Notes: generated by a model from the letters alone, not told the origin. Counted from the stretch's first letter, positions 1-11,040 are shown. The stretch is DNA of 64,000 nucleotides from Reticulitermes speratus (GCA_021186555.1 JAJKFL010000002.1:11592001-11656000), one strand, 5' to 3'. Program-made: numbers and translations.

Positions 1-313
1 GTTTCGGCCTTCCATTCAATTATCATGCAACGATATGTAACCAACCTACAACCAACCAATTAACCAACTCAGTACATGGCGAAATAGTTTTCCTGGCACA
101 GTGGACAGTCACGTGACCAAGAAATTAAAAGTCTTGCGTAGGTACAGGCCTTGCGACGGACCAATCCTCCGTCCAAGGAGTCATAAAAACGTGAAATTAG
201 AGATCTTGGGTCACAGTGGTCCACCGATGTTACGTGAATCACGGGCACTGGATAAAAATTATGACAGAAAAACTGAACATCCCCGACAGAAACATAGCTG
301 AGCGCCATTTGTA

Positions 314-560
314 CACCACAAATCCCACACGGACTGATCCGAGGAGCAACACCAGAACTCGGTTAGTCGCCGGCCTCTCACCGCACAGGCCCGGGTTCGA
401 TCCCGGGTCAGTCCATGTGGGATTTGTGGTGGAAAAGTGGCACTGGGACAGGTTTTTCCCCGAGTACTTCGGTTTCCCCTGTCAATTTCATTCTACCGGT
501 GCTCCATTACTTGGAAAAATGAAAAAACTAATCACCTTTCTCTTCATCTTCATCACAGGG
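314..560 (+). mobile_element. tRNA-derived SINE (family C) with a snap-back 5' end
   Basis: A tRNA-like head (about 361-410) has an A-box-like GGTTAGTCGCC and a perfect B box, GGTTCGATCCC. The body that follows contains GACAGGTTTTT and CGGTTTCCCCTGTCA. The same body recurs on the minus strand near 47870-48062, and shorter family pieces occur at 19480-19620 and 52235-52345. Bases 314-340 are the near-perfect inverse of 405-432 (the CCACAAATCCCACA arm), so the head sits inside a hairpin with 27-bp arms. It has no coding capacity. Pol III promoter boxes are the family hallmark; current activity is unknown. Confidence 0.6.
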
Positions 561-1345
561 CTGCACAATAAGCCTCAAGGCTGCGGTGCGTCCGTAGCAT
601 CTGCTGCGGGGCCCTTCTCCCCCCCCCCCAAAAAAAAACTTCACCATCAAAAGCCGGCAATTAATGTCCTGAACTATGGGATGACCTCGAAACTCCGTAC
701 TGAAAATAAAATCTCTCAAACCATGAAGACGGACGCATACGGCACCAAAAAATACTTAAGGTTAGAGTTGCAGCAAGTAGTACTGAGATGCGACAATTCA
801 TGAGAAACTCAATTGCGAACTAAACCGTTTGAAAGACCGATACTGAAACAAAACATGTTTAAATTGTCAGTTTCTACTTCACAGAAAAAAAATGCGTCCC
901 CAGTACAAAGATAAACCGACAAATACCGTTTAAGGAATGATCGCTGTTTATTCAAATTCGTACAAAACCCACAAATACGTTGTGTGAGCGAGACAAAGAG
1001 CTTGTTTAATGCTGAAGATGGTGTTACATACACGCGCCACTGTGCTTCGAAAGATGCGATGTGGAAATACAACCACAGTTTTTATTTTACACTCGCTCCA
1101 TAAAATCATTTCAATTCCTAACCGTTATGTATTGCAGGCATGGTGACAAAGCTCCAAGCATTCTACCTAGATATGTGCATTGGATGCAGATGAGCTGCCA
1201 GCTTCCAGTACATGCTGGGCAGGAGACTAGATCCCAAGGGATGTTAGGACGTACGTGATTATTTAACCGGGCTGGCTCTACTGCAGAAGTTATACAGGAC
1301 TGAGTCAAGCAAACTCGTTTACTTTATCATCAACGATTAGCATAA
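561..1345. other. no recognised gene; weak dispersed repeat
   Basis: No coding region with recognisable similarity. A short C-run/A-run occurs near 620-637. The part around 930-990 (AATGATCGCTGTTTATTC) resembles segments at 27020-27060 and 48150-48200, which suggests a dispersed repeat of unknown type. Confidence 0.3.
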
Positions 1346-1504
1346 GGGTGCACAAATTTTCCAAAAATCTAGGTGCCTACTCAAAATTCTAGGCGCCTGA
1401 AAGGTGACATGAAGCAAGTTCCATACTCAGGACCCACAAATATTAGCTTGCCACCGTACAAAATTCAGTCGCCACGGTGACCTGGCCCCCGGGGTTTGTG
1501 CACC
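1346..1504 (-). mobile_element. hAT-like MITE, copy 1
   Basis: The segment begins GGGTGCACAAATTTTCC and ends TTTGTGCACC, giving short terminal inverted repeats. Internal blocks (GGCGCC, GTGACATGAAGCAAG, GGACCCACAAAT) are shared with 21715-21863, 50915-51078 and 61866-62134. The CAGGGGTGCACAAA-type end of the best copy resembles hAT termini. A clear 8-bp target duplication was not found, so the superfamily is uncertain. Confidence 0.45.
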
Positions 1505-2109
1505 ATTGGTGATATATTTGAAGCCAATTCAGAGATATTATGCGTATAATTTCACGTTGAATGTCATACCGGTGTATCAGTCAGTATTCAGTACCAGTTG
1601 CATACCCAACAAACACAACCCTACAAATACATATTACGTGTCTAAATAGCCAAACATGTTTTGTGCCCCAACACTCATTATAAAGAGCGTACAGTACCCA
1701 AGCGAGTGAATGTTATACGACAAGTGACAGGTCATTAAAGACTTTCATCTAAATTATACATAAGACATCAGCCCCTACCTCACAGAAAATAGTCTGTGCC
1801 CATTATCAATATCAATCGGGCAATGACGTATAGCGAAATGACGATTTTGGATTTTAGAATTATACGAAACACAATGCACAGTGTGGACAAAATGCTGAGT
1901 TCCTTAATGTTACAACAGGTGGTATATATAGTTACCATTTGCTTAAACGGTTCATAATGTAAACCTTACTGGCCTGCATACTGGACGCCGTATCCGATAA
2001 GCTTTATGGCTCGAAACTCATTGCGCTATTTATAGTACGTAGCTTTGTTGTATTTGTTACTTATACAATTTATATTTCATGTTCGGATAGGCCTATATAC
2101 ATTAAAAAG

Positions 2110-2365
2110 AAGAAAGGCTAACTGGATTGGTAACATCTTGCGTACAAACTGCCTTCTAAAATAAGTGATTGAAGGAAAGTTAAAAGGAAGGCTAGAAATG
2201 ACGGGAAGATGAGGAAGATGGCGTAACCAGCTACTGGATGACCTTAAGGAAAAGAGAGATACTGGAAATTGAAAGAGGAATCATAGATCGCACCCTGTGG
2301 AGAACTCGCTTTGGAAGATGCTACGGACCTGTCGTAAGACAGACTACAGGATGAATGATGAATGA
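2110..2365 (+). pseudogene. LINE reverse transcriptase 3' end, decayed
   Basis: Plus-strand translation across frames gives fragments such as KANWIGNIL, the linker VIEGKLKGRLE, QLLDDLKEKR, and then, after a shift, LWRTRFGR.YGPVVRQT. This is the characteristic C-terminus of an insect non-LTR retrotransposon ORF2, downstream of the polymerase core. Frameshifts and stops show it is dead. A second copy of the same end lies at 49825-50035, where it is followed by an (ATG)n tail. Only the last ~80 codons are present, the 5' truncation typical of target-primed reverse transcription. Confidence 0.7.
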
Positions 2366-2599
2366 ATGTTCGGATAGGCTGCTTGCCTCACGACACTGCA
2401 GAAAGCTACGGAAGTCTATCAGCGTAGCCGGGTCGATTTAACTATTTATTTGTGATTTTATTTTAAGACACCGTCAGCATCTCAGACTATGTGGAGTCGA
2501 TGATGGCATGGAAGATGAAATTTTCAAAAAGTGGAACCAAGCGATTGTGACAGAAATGTGCACTTTTCTGAAAAGACTGAGGAAATCCACAAAACAGCT

Positions 2600-2695
2600 A
2601 GCTAGTTTAAGCCTTAGCCGAGATTCGAAGCGCGCCCTTCCCGAATAACAAATCAAAAGTTACCGATTGAACCAATTTCTTCGCTAGCCGGGCTG
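2600..2695 (-). mobile_element. tRNA-like SINE head, degenerate
   Basis: Read on the minus strand there is an A-box-like TTGGTTCAATCGGTAAC and, about 40 bases on, a B-box-like GCTTCGAATCTCGG. The spacing fits a tRNA-derived pol III promoter. The flanks do not extend a tRNA cloverleaf, so a SINE head is preferred over a tRNA gene. A similar head lies at 35690-35825. Confidence 0.35.
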
Positions 2696-2699
2696 AGTA

Positions 2700-4565
2700 C
2701 CTTGCCAGGCACTTCCCAAATTCAGGTGCGTATCAACCCGGCAGTTGCCATCCGACAGCAATACAGTAGCTTTTGTGTGGAAGCGCGTCATGGAGGTATA
2801 AAGGGCCGTGACAGACCAACGCATACGGTCGTGTGTTCCCTAGCAAGTGCCTTACTGAGTGAGCTATCATGGTTTATGTATAATGTCGATCACAGTCAAA
2901 TTGTTTACGCGTACCTAGTTCAATATTGGTGTTGGTGGTGGGGCTGGAGAAAGGGGATGGGATGGGGGGCGGACACGTGCGGTGCTTGCAGATGTACACG
3001 ATTAGTACAGAACACACATAGAGAGATCCGTTTACCTGCACTGTTGCCGTCTGTATATTCTGCTTCCTTATACAAGATTTAACTACATAAGCATTCATAC
3101 TTCATTTTTCTACTGAAGTCACGAATAACGACCTCCGGCGTTTCCCGATTCAGAACTAATTTCGAAACAGTGTATCCATAAAAAAACGTGGTGTGACCCC
3201 TTGTTTGGGGATCGGCCCATCTCAAGGGCACTACGCACACAGGTAAACATAATAAAGAAAAATGAGGGCATACATCTATACCCCTTACGGGTATTCCAAT
3301 CCATCATTCCGGTCATCGAGCAGTCCGAATATCATCTTTCCACAAATGCTTCATACGCCTCTTCGCCTTAATACTTTCTCTTATCAGAAGGACAAGCGGG
3401 CGAAGCATATGAACCTTCTAAGCAGTGATCTTTTGGATATCTGGGAGCACTGGACATTGTTGTTTCTGACGATTTCAAAGTTCTATGTTGCACTGCATGA
3501 TTCTCATATTGCCCTCCGGAATTAGATTCATCAAAATTAAACCCCTTGTTGTAATAGCCTCAAAATTACCTTTCCAAATTATGTACTTCAACAATAATCA
3601 TAAAATAACCATCCGCGACTCCTGTCTCAAGCCATTACCTCTCGCCATGCTAATATCCTCAGTCCAATAATACTCCCACCACAAGGACGGGCGGCAGAAG
3701 GCCGGGAATATTTGAACGAAGCGACTGTCTTTATCCAACTCCCTCACGAAACCACCCCACCAGAAATAAAGCGTCGTGCACTTCAGCCGAGACTCAGGAC
3801 CTCCCCTTTTCATCTGTGCCTCTAACGCCCGTCTCTCTGTCTCCGTCTTCAGGTTTCAGACGGTACACAAGGCACTCCAGTAACATACCAACTAATTCTA
3901 TGGCGTAAGATCGTCGCTGAAGAAAGTCCCTGGTATTAAAAGATCCGTTACCGTGGTCACCGAGGCCACCTTTGCACCCTCTGTCTAAAGAGTTCGTCCA
4001 CTTCATGCTATCACATCTCTGTCCTTCCAAGATAATATATGATGCCAACTTTCCATCCACGACTAGGTCTATAACGTAACTTTCACGCTGAGACTTACCA
4101 ACCAACATTACAGAAGCTAAGCAGATCCACTTACCTCCATCTGAGCTCTGTACTTTGTATACTCGTCATCCTTGACTTAACCGGCTTAGTAATGCAATAC
4201 AACAGATTATGAGTCTCTTCGTTACGTAACTACCCCCTTCTTATTAACGCCCTCTAGCGCTTTGTTTTCAAAAATCCTCACCCTATCTTACAAGTATTCA
4301 TTATAAACTGTGAACTAAATATGTAAGTGCAGTTAATAAAATGCCATCGTAGTGCACCTATAAACATCTACATCAACAAAAAAAAAGTATTGAACACATG
4401 ATGTAACGACAATAACAATTATTTCACAGATGCTACAATAGTAATTAAAAATAAATACTACATAGGCAATATACAGTTATTATAGAGCCATGCGAAATGT
4501 ACGCAAAACAGTCACAATTTATGAAATTGAAATAATTTTAAAACATTTTTGTAATACATGTCGGC
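2700..4565. other. no recognised feature
   Basis: Several open frames of 60-126 codons occur on both strands (for example 2702-3082 plus and 3794-4108 minus), but none shows a domain, a repeat signature or a convincing splice context that I recognise. I see no RNA gene or element end. Confidence 0.3.
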
Positions 4566-4569
4566 AGAT

Positions 4570-4775
4570 GTGAGGTAGATTAAATGACCTGCGCGACTAC
4601 GATTGCGGCAAGGACTGGATTCATCTGGCTCAGGATAGTAACAGGTTGCGGGCTGTTGTGAACGCGGTAATGAATCTTCGGGTTCCATAAAATGCGCAGA
4701 ATTTCTTGATTAGCTTAGGAACTATCAGCTTCTCCAGTGCTCTGCTCCATGGAGTTAGTTATGTTACCTTTATAA
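4570..4775 (+). pseudogene. LINE ORF2 C-terminus and 3' tail (LRVP family)
   Basis: Plus-strand translation gives [17 protein letters not shown] followed by NAVMNLRVP and a stop. This is the usual last ~35 residues of a common insect non-LTR retrotransposon ORF2. The following non-coding part ([16 protein letters not shown] translation) is shared with 36560-36900, and 59690-60040 carries the same ORF end on the minus strand. Everything upstream of about 4570 is absent or too decayed to read, so this is a severely 5'-truncated copy. Confidence 0.7.
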
Positions 4776-4918
4776 TTTATACTAATGTTAAAACCTTCAG
4801 TACTCTTCCGTTGATTGCGCGATGAAAACACGATTTCCATAATGACGGCCCAAGAACCGAAACATGTCGCCAATACTCATGTACGTAAATGAAGGATAGA
4901 TGTTTATGTGTGCTGCAT

Positions 4919-4966
4919 AATAGTTTTATTTGCAACTACTGTGCAGCAGTTGCAAATAAAACTATT
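4919..4966. repeat. perfect 19-bp inverted repeat, 10-nt loop
   Basis: AATAGTTTTATTTGCAACT at 4919-4937 is exactly reverse-complemented at 4948-4966. Three outward bases add two pairs and one G:U. It could be a snap-back (template-switch) product or a small folded RNA; no gene context supports the latter. Confidence 0.85.
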
Positions 4967-5218
4967 GTGAAGACAACTGCACGGAATATGTATAACATTA
5001 AACACAAAAAATATAAAAAGTTTAGGTGTGCATTGTGGTGGTATACTACTAACCCTTTAGGGCCCACTGGTATAATTTATGTACCACCAGGTTCAATATC
5101 ATTCAAAATATGCACATTCTGTCAACAAAATGTAATTATACGATCATAATTGATATAATACCAGAAATGCATTTACAATATGGAAAACGTATTACAAATT
5201 ATCTTTACATGTAAGCTG

Positions 5219-5260
5219 TCCTACATATTTCGGCGAATTTTCGCCATTCTCAGGGAGACC
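5219..5260 (-). ncRNA. degenerate hammerhead-ribozyme-like motif
   Basis: On the minus strand: CUCC, CUGAGAA, a stem II of GGCGA/UCGCC, GAAA, UAUGUA, then GGAC. The second GA of the CUGANGA core has become AA, which should abolish cleavage. The flank (GACACAAAG-type) resembles the inverted-repeat element at 10712-11047, so this is probably a lone, decayed end of the same kind of element. Confidence 0.4.
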
Positions 5261-6329
5261 GTGACACAAAGAAATACAGCCATAAATTTAAAACATTGTC
5301 AAATATATACAATGTACAAATACAAACAATTTAAAAACGTACATATTATACTGCTGATATATCCATGGCTAGAGTTCTTTAATTAACATATCATTGTTTA
5401 AGTTGTATCTGGTTGTATGCATAAAAATATCTACTGTCGATTCTTCAGTCCAAAACGGATCTAGTCCCTGTAGCGTGTAGTGGTGTGCACTATGCAGCAG
5501 AGACTATCACCGTAAAACGGAAGACAGCACAGTCTGTTGCCAGTATCTTCCGCTTCACGATGCTCGTCGTCTGCAGAACTCCAAAATAGAATAACCCAAA
5601 AGGTTTATTTCCACTCACGAAGAAGGTTGATTTGAATGAAGCTCCGACAGTAATTAACTCCCTCACAAGACTTCGTGATGCCTTTTCTTGAATTGCATTC
5701 TTGCTATGCTATTTTCGTTACCTGGCCGCCACACAAGTGTGTCTGCTTTTGTATTTGTTACTCTCATATGTCCCGCGTGTCCCACATTAGTATTTTTAAC
5801 TTCTCAATTCCCCATCTCTCATTATTTTTACACATTCTACACTACATGTCCCTATTAAATAACACAGTCTAATCCAAGAACTCAACGTTAGGCAACAGCA
5901 ATCTCACATTCGCCGATATTACCGCACAGTTTCCATCTGTTCATCAAGACTTCATGAACTCCTTCACTGCTTTATTAACGTAAAGCGCGGGGTCAACAAC
6001 AGACTCTATGCATTGTTTCTTAATTACCGAGACAGAGCTCGTAACTGTTCTCGAATATCATCGATGGTAATGTCCACATATGCATGAAAAATATCGCCAT
6101 ATATTAAACCAGGCTTATATATTTTAACCTTTCGACTAAAAATTCAATTAACGTTTCTTTTGTGCACCGAGTGAGCAAGGCTGCTATTTTAAATCTTGTC
6201 TTTAACTTATATCATAAGTTTTACAGTTTTACATAATTTAAAAATTCAAACGTTTCATAAACTATTACTGAGACAAGTGTGTTCTTCGGCACATTAAACA
6301 TGCGATGTGAAGTGTAGTAGCCTATTTAC

Positions 6330-6369
6330 CCCCCTGAAGATGGTCTACGGACCGAAACAAGTGTAGGGG
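6330..6369 (+). ncRNA. type I hammerhead-ribozyme-like motif, intact core
   Basis: Stem I is CCCC (6330-6333) with GGGG (6366-6369). The core CUGAAGA lies at 6334-6340, stem II is GGUC/GACC (6342-6345 with 6350-6353), and GAAA is at 6354-6357. A tiny stem III, CA/UG, closes at 6358-6363, followed by UA; predicted cleavage is after A6365. All core residues match CUGANGA...GAAA...UH. One unpaired U (6341) sits between the core and stem II, as in every copy here. Minimal type I hammerheads of this form are known from Penelope-like retroelements. Cleavage activity is inferred, not shown. Confidence 0.6.
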
Positions 6370-7283
6370 AATACAACGATACTAATAAAACTATAAAAGT
6401 AGTTTATCTTTGTGCATTTGTTGGTGAACTGAATAGGTTTCACTCATATTTATTATTTTTTGTAAGGACTGACTTCCTGTGGAATTACGTACCCTATAAC
6501 CAATTTCATCCCTGTATTAATATTTGCAATTTTCCGACCTCAGTGGATCGTTCTACAACACCTTTACTATACTACAATCTATTCGTACGAATAGCATTGA
6601 GAGCCGTTTTTACTTCCAGTTTTCCGACCAAAATTGTGCAAACATTATTATTTCTCCTCTAGATGTTCCGTGTCCCACCCACTTCATAACGATACCAAGT
6701 AAACAATTCCAACTACAAAGTCCCTTATTAAGTAACCTTCTCCATTCTTCGGTTTCTTCCTCCTCAAAACATATCCAGGAGTCCACTGTGTAACTACTGC
6801 AGCTTCTGCATACACCTCGGTGCGTAAATACTGGAAGGCATGGATTAGATTTCCAGCAGAAGCAGCAATTCTGTTCTTCTAACTACGTCCAGACCAACTG
6901 TGGCGAACCACCAAACCCCATATCCATTAGGTAGCTTGGCCAATTTTTCTGGGAACATAGTAACAAGAGCGTGATGCTGATCACTCAGGTCTAGAACGGG
7001 TACAGCTTCATCTCAGTGTCTTCAACGCCGTTATGACGCGATTCTCAAACGCGAAGACGCCACTTTTATTTTACTTGCATTGGCCATCTGATGCAAACAT
7101 TTGACGTCATATTCTCCAAAAGGCTCGTGGTGTAACATTCATCTTTACAAAGACGGCTCTTAACCTTACTTCAACCTGGACATGTGGCGTGACTGGACAC
7201 TTTGCGGCGCCTAGCAACAGAATCGGCTAAAGCCAAATTTAACATCCTTTGTTCCATTGCCGCTTTGTGACAAATCATTCCAG

Positions 7284-7620
7284 TTATTACATCAACCAAC
7301 TCATGCACTGAATAAAATACATTTATGAGCTATTATAAAACTCCTACATGTTTCGACACCGAGGTGCCATCATCAGGGAGCCGTTCAGTACAAAGGAATG
7401 TAGGCCCAACAAGCCAATCTAGTTATAATATCGCCATTACAGAAGCGATTAAAATATTAAACATTAAAGTCTAAAATACACAAAGTTAACAACCATAAAC
7501 TCACAATGTTGTAGTACTAAAAGTAAGCCGTTCCATCTAAGCAGTTGCTTGCAACTGCAGGAGTGTTATAATAGCTCATGAATGTATTTTATTCAGTTCA
7601 TGAGTTGGTTGATGTAATAA
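7284..7620. mobile_element. inverted-repeat element with a ribozyme-like motif in the left arm
   Basis: About 62 bp at 7284-7346 (containing ACATCAACCAACTCATG) is the near-perfect inverse of 7559-7620. The left arm runs inward directly into the minus-strand hammerhead-like motif at 7341-7380. The right arm stops inward at AGGAGTG, the base where that ribozyme would cut. The interior has no open frame. It resembles the elements at 10712-11047 and 44016-44490, and may derive from two opposed ends of a Penelope-like element. Confidence 0.6.
7341..7380 (-). ncRNA. type I hammerhead-ribozyme-like motif, intact core
   Basis: On the minus strand: stem I CUCC/GGAG (7377-7380 with 7341-7344), core CUGAUGA (7370-7376), a 6-bp stem II GGCACC/GGUGUC with one G:U, GAAA (7351-7354), stem III C-AU-G, then UA. 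The core matches the consensus fully, and stem I and stem II both pair. It lies at the inner edge of the left arm of the 7284-7620 element. Confidence 0.6.
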
Positions 7621-8439
7621 TTATAAGAATATGCACGGTATGAATAACATTAAAAATCATTCCAAAATTCGCGAAGGCTTCACAATGCCAAAACACATGT
7701 TTTATAGCATCAAAATATTGTATTTTCCGAGCATTTTCCAATTATTCCTTATAATTTACCTGTTTCCGTGTTTCCCGTCAATCATTCCGTTCTGAACAGT
7801 TCTTACAAATCTGACATTTACACTTTTACTGCAGTGAGATACGGAATGACTTGAAGATAGCTACTACACCACAATGACTCTTTTCTCAATCTGTTACAAG
7901 TGAAGTCCATCTTAACCCTTTTCATCACCCCAGCGTCGTTTTACATTACATAAAAAAGATAGAAAATAATGCATTAAATACAATTCCCCAACTACAACAG
8001 TCTTAGTGTATTGAGCTTATCAGCAACTGCTTATCCATTTACGGTCTTAAATTGACTTTAATATGTGTCTAAACTGTTGAATATCGGAAATATCCAGCAA
8101 CTTCAAATAAAATCTCCTGTTTCGAATTAAAGGGGTGAACATCCGCATAAGCAGTCATTCTTTTACTTCGGATCTCCTAAAAAGTTTCCTTGACAACCAT
8201 ATTCCTCATACAAAATAACACGATCCTATACTAAATAGCGATAACCTCATAATTAACTGGTAAATGTGCAAGACCGCCATGATGCTAGGGGCTTGGGGTA
8301 GAAGCGGGCGGACTCTGCTGACGTCACCCCGTGTAAAGACAAGCACACGTTGATCCAGTGACACACAAACATAGACAGACGGACACACACGTGGAGGCTA
8401 TGAACCACAAGCCTATCTCCTCTTTTAAGACAAAGGCAA

Positions 8440-8700
8440 AGCTGCCCCTGTGCACGCCATACAGGCACTAGGGAAATGGAGCTATAGCTCCTCTCATTCT
8501 TAACCTCGACACTAGACGAAAGTGACTATACAGTCTCACGCTCCGGACTCTTTACCCCTGGGGAGAGAGCGCCATTCACCCATTGAACAGGAGGCTTGGT
8601 GGGCCCCAGAGCTGGTCTGGACGCTGTGCCAAAGAGTGGCATCTATTGTCTTTTGCCGAAATTGAACCGCGATAATAACAAGGGAAGTGTAATCTGTCGA
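8440..8700 (-). mobile_element. tRNA-derived SINE (family A)
   Basis: Read on the minus strand, the head contains the B-box-like CGGTTCAATTTCGGC near 8660. The body passes through TGGGGCCCACCAAGCC and CCCATTGAAC-type blocks, and the 3' part contains GAGGAGCTATAGCTCC. The body aligns by eye with 53765-54055, 58240-58525, 62405-62670 and 63225-63480 (minus) and 14690-14876 and 57540-57795 (plus). It ends within a few bases of the target duplication of the next element. Confidence 0.6.
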
Positions 8701-8716
8701 AACGTGTGTTGGCAAG

Positions 8717-8964
8717 ATCTGCGCTCTTCTACGTTATTACGCAGTGTTGAGTGGTAGTTCCGTATCGACGTTGCGGGAGAACGAATCGGTCCCTTCTTCA
8801 AGGGTCAAGAAGTCCATGAAGAAAGCCTTTCTTCTTGACTTCTTGACCTTTAAGATGGGACCGATACGTTGTCCCGCAACGTCGATAAGGAACTACCACT
8901 CAACACTGCGTAATAACCCAGAAGAGCGCAGATCTCACCTACATCGCGGCGGAAGCCTGAACTC
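8717..8964 (-). mobile_element. palindromic retroelement, copy 1 (15-bp target duplication)
   Basis: Two arms in opposite orientation (inner ends AAGGGTCAAGAAG and its inverse) meet near 8820. Outer motifs are ATCTGCGCTCTTCT and its reverse complement. Beyond the right arm an asymmetric tail reads (minus strand) TTCAGGCTTCCGCCGCGATG, also present in copies 2-4 but on the left there. The flanks ACGTGTGTTGGCAAG (8702-8716) and ACGTGTGTTAGCAAG (8965-8979) form a 15-bp duplication with one mismatch. The open frame across the palindrome (8744-9091) is a by-product. Confidence 0.75.
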
Positions 8965-8979
8965 ACGTGTGTTAGCAAG

Positions 8980-9885
8980 TAGTTACAAAGACGGAGCAGA
9001 AGGTTACAGCAATAAACATCAGAGAGTATGCTTAAATTGCAGTTCGCAGCTAGGAAGCAACAACCCTTATCACCTCCATTTGACTACGTAACAACAGTAA
9101 TTCTCGCAACAGTAAACTAATCTACACTGATAGACATTCTCATCGCAATTGACCGGTCAACGCTTGGAGATTCCAATAATTACTTGGAATGACCACAATT
9201 TTTACGGGCAGAAGTACACATATAAACGTCAATGAAGCCATACGAACGTATTACGAAACAGAAGGAATGTTGCTCCCTTGTGACGCGTTTATGTACTGCA
9301 GTTAGGCCGTCGGTGTTCTCGGATGGCCAGGAAATTGGCTGTAGTTGCAGGGAAGGGGGGGATTCGGGGACGTAGCGGCCACAGGAAATTAAACTTGCAG
9401 CAGCGCCTCTCTCGGCTACTGTTCACATGCTTTGTCTCACTCAGTCAGTTATTGGAAATTCTATAGCTTATCCAAGCACAACGAAAATTAAACCATCCGT
9501 CTCCTTCCCGAAAACTTAAAAATTAAAATATCACTTTACCTTTCGTGAATATCAAATATGCCTTTAAAATGGATAATATAATTGTGGTTGGAATTAATCA
9601 GTCAAAAATTTTGGGAGAGTTATCACTTTACCACTTCTAGGAGCGTTAGCATCAGTACAGAGACCCGTTAGTCCATTCGCCAGTCTTTGCGCATCAAACA
9701 AACATAGAAACATAACAGATTAGTTACGAAATTTGATGATACTCTGGAGTTGTGGTATATTTGTTTGAAAGTCCCAACTTCAGCCAAATCTGAGCAAAAG
9801 TAACGTCCACTTTACGTGAAGACGTGCACATAGTTCTGCACGCGTCTAAAGCGCAACCCGCGAAGTATATATATAGAGTTATACA
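8980..9885. other. no recognised feature
   Basis: No coding similarity or element end was seen. A G-rich stretch (GGAAGGGGGGG) occurs around 9352. Confidence 0.3.
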
Positions 9886-9887
9886 TA

Positions 9888-10482
9888 TACAGGACATACA
9901 CAAAAGAATGGTGCGGTTTCAAACGTGAATAAAAATTTATGTCTCACATTACACGGGCACAACATACACCGTCAGCGGCGGCAACTGTCCAAGTTTCTCA
10001 TGCGCTACCAGCAGTTACGCTTCTTATGCTTACTGCGTGGCCGCGGGGCCAGTTTCAAAGATGGCGTTGCAGCAGGAGAAGGCTTTCTGTGTGCTCCGTT
10101 TTGAGGTGTCCAGATCTGTGATTACAGTGCAGCGTGAGTTTCGTGCACGGTTTAAAAAAGACGCACCACACAAGAATAACATAAGCAGGTGGTACCGACA
10201 GTTTGTAGAAACTGGATGCTTGTGTAAAGGCAAGAGTCCTGGTCGACCTCGTGTGTCTGATGAAAACATTGAAAGAGTGCGTGAGGCGTTTCAGCGAAGT
10301 CCCCGCAAGTCAGTGGCTACAGGAAGCAGGGAATTGGGCATGCCAAAAATGACGGTGTGGAAGGTGTTGCGTAAGCGGATATGTTTTAAACCGTACAAGA
10401 TGCGATTGGTGCAGGCCCTTAAACAATACATTTTTTATTCACTTTTGATACCGCACCATTCTTTTGTGTACGCCCTGTATAT
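9888..10482 (+). mobile_element. mariner/Tc1-like element, internally deleted
   Basis: The left end ACAGGACATACACAAAAGAA (from about 9890) and the right end (reverse complement ACAGGGCGTACACAAAAGAA, ending near 10480) are terminal inverted repeats of about 55 bp. They include ATGGTGCGGT and GTGAATAAAAA. Both ends abut TA, the expected target duplication for this superfamily. At about 590 bp it is less than half the length of an autonomous element. The coding remnant inside keeps only the DNA-binding half, so it could move only with a transposase supplied from elsewhere. Confidence 0.8.
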
Positions 10483-10597
10483 TATTTTTTTTGCCGTGAT
10501 ATATATATATATATATATATATGGCAGCGTAAAACTCTATGCAGAAAAACTAAACATACAGTTTATGCCAAATATACTTTTCTTCCGTACGTTTTAG
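10061..10597 (+). pseudogene. transposase N-terminal helix-turn-helix remnant
   Basis: From ATG 10061 the frame reads MALQQEKAFCVLRFEVSRSV and continues with KKDAPHKNNISRWYRQF, KSPGRPRVSDENIERV and KMTVWKVLRKRI. This is the paired helix-turn-helix DNA-binding region found in many arthropod repeat proteins (the family often labelled DUF4817). Residues 1-~122 are intact, with a GRPR linker. After PYKMRLVQALK (about 10428) the frame enters the right terminal repeat, so the DDE catalytic domain is missing. The last ~55 codons, up to the stop at 10597, are read-through of the terminal repeat and an (AT)n tract. I chose ATG 10061 because similarity begins there; an upstream GTG at 10037 is not credible in a eukaryote. 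Confidence 0.75.
10498..10522. repeat. (AT)n microsatellite
   Basis: About 12 AT dinucleotides, immediately downstream of the mariner-like element. Confidence 0.9.
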
Positions 10598-10712
10598 GGG
10601 TTTCGAGATAATTATGCAAACGGCTGGAAACGTGCCAGAATAATTACGCTGTGCGTATGAATATATTTATTTCCATCTGACTGCACATATTTTGGTTAAC
10701 ATGCATATTATT

Positions 10713-10760
10713 ACTTCTGCGACATGTTTCGGCTACTAATAGCCATCCTCAGGGAGACTA
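10713..10760 (-). ncRNA. hammerhead-ribozyme-like motif, intact core, weak stem I
   Basis: Minus strand: core CUGAGGA (10746-10752), stem II GGCUA/UAGCC, GAAA (10727-10730), then CAUGUC, giving the favoured GUC cleavage triplet. Stem I pairs poorly (CUCC against GCAG), so it is probably inactive or was active only in an ancestor. Confidence 0.5.
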
Positions 10761-10994
10761 TTGACACAAAGGAGCATTTGATGTTAAAAAATATCGCCAC
10801 GAATTGTACTGGTAAATGATACATTATACAATTAAATGGTTAAAATATCAATATTGATGTTAAATAATTACTAAAGTTACGTTAATTGTTTAATATCAAA
10901 TTATTATTTTAACCTTTAATTTTATAATGAATCATTTGCCAAGTACAACTGACGGTATGTTTTAGCACCGAATGCCCCTTTGTGTCAACACTCT

Positions 10995-11040
10995 CTCTCT
11001 CTCAGGATGGTTATTATTGTTAGCCGAAACTTGTCAGAGA
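10995..11040 (+). ncRNA. hammerhead-ribozyme-like motif, core mutated, stem I paired
   Basis: Stem I UCUCU (10996-11000) pairs with AGAGA (11036-11040). The core reads CUCAGGA (11001-11007), with C in place of the invariant G. GAAA is at 11026-11029 and is followed by CUUGUC. The mutation should prevent cleavage. It is the partner arm of the motif at 10713-10760. Confidence 0.45.

Noticed and set aside
3598-4108. Adjacent minus-strand frames of 104 and 71 codons as a host gene
   Set aside because: I recognise no domain or motif, the frames do not join with credible splice sites, and chance frames of this size are common here.
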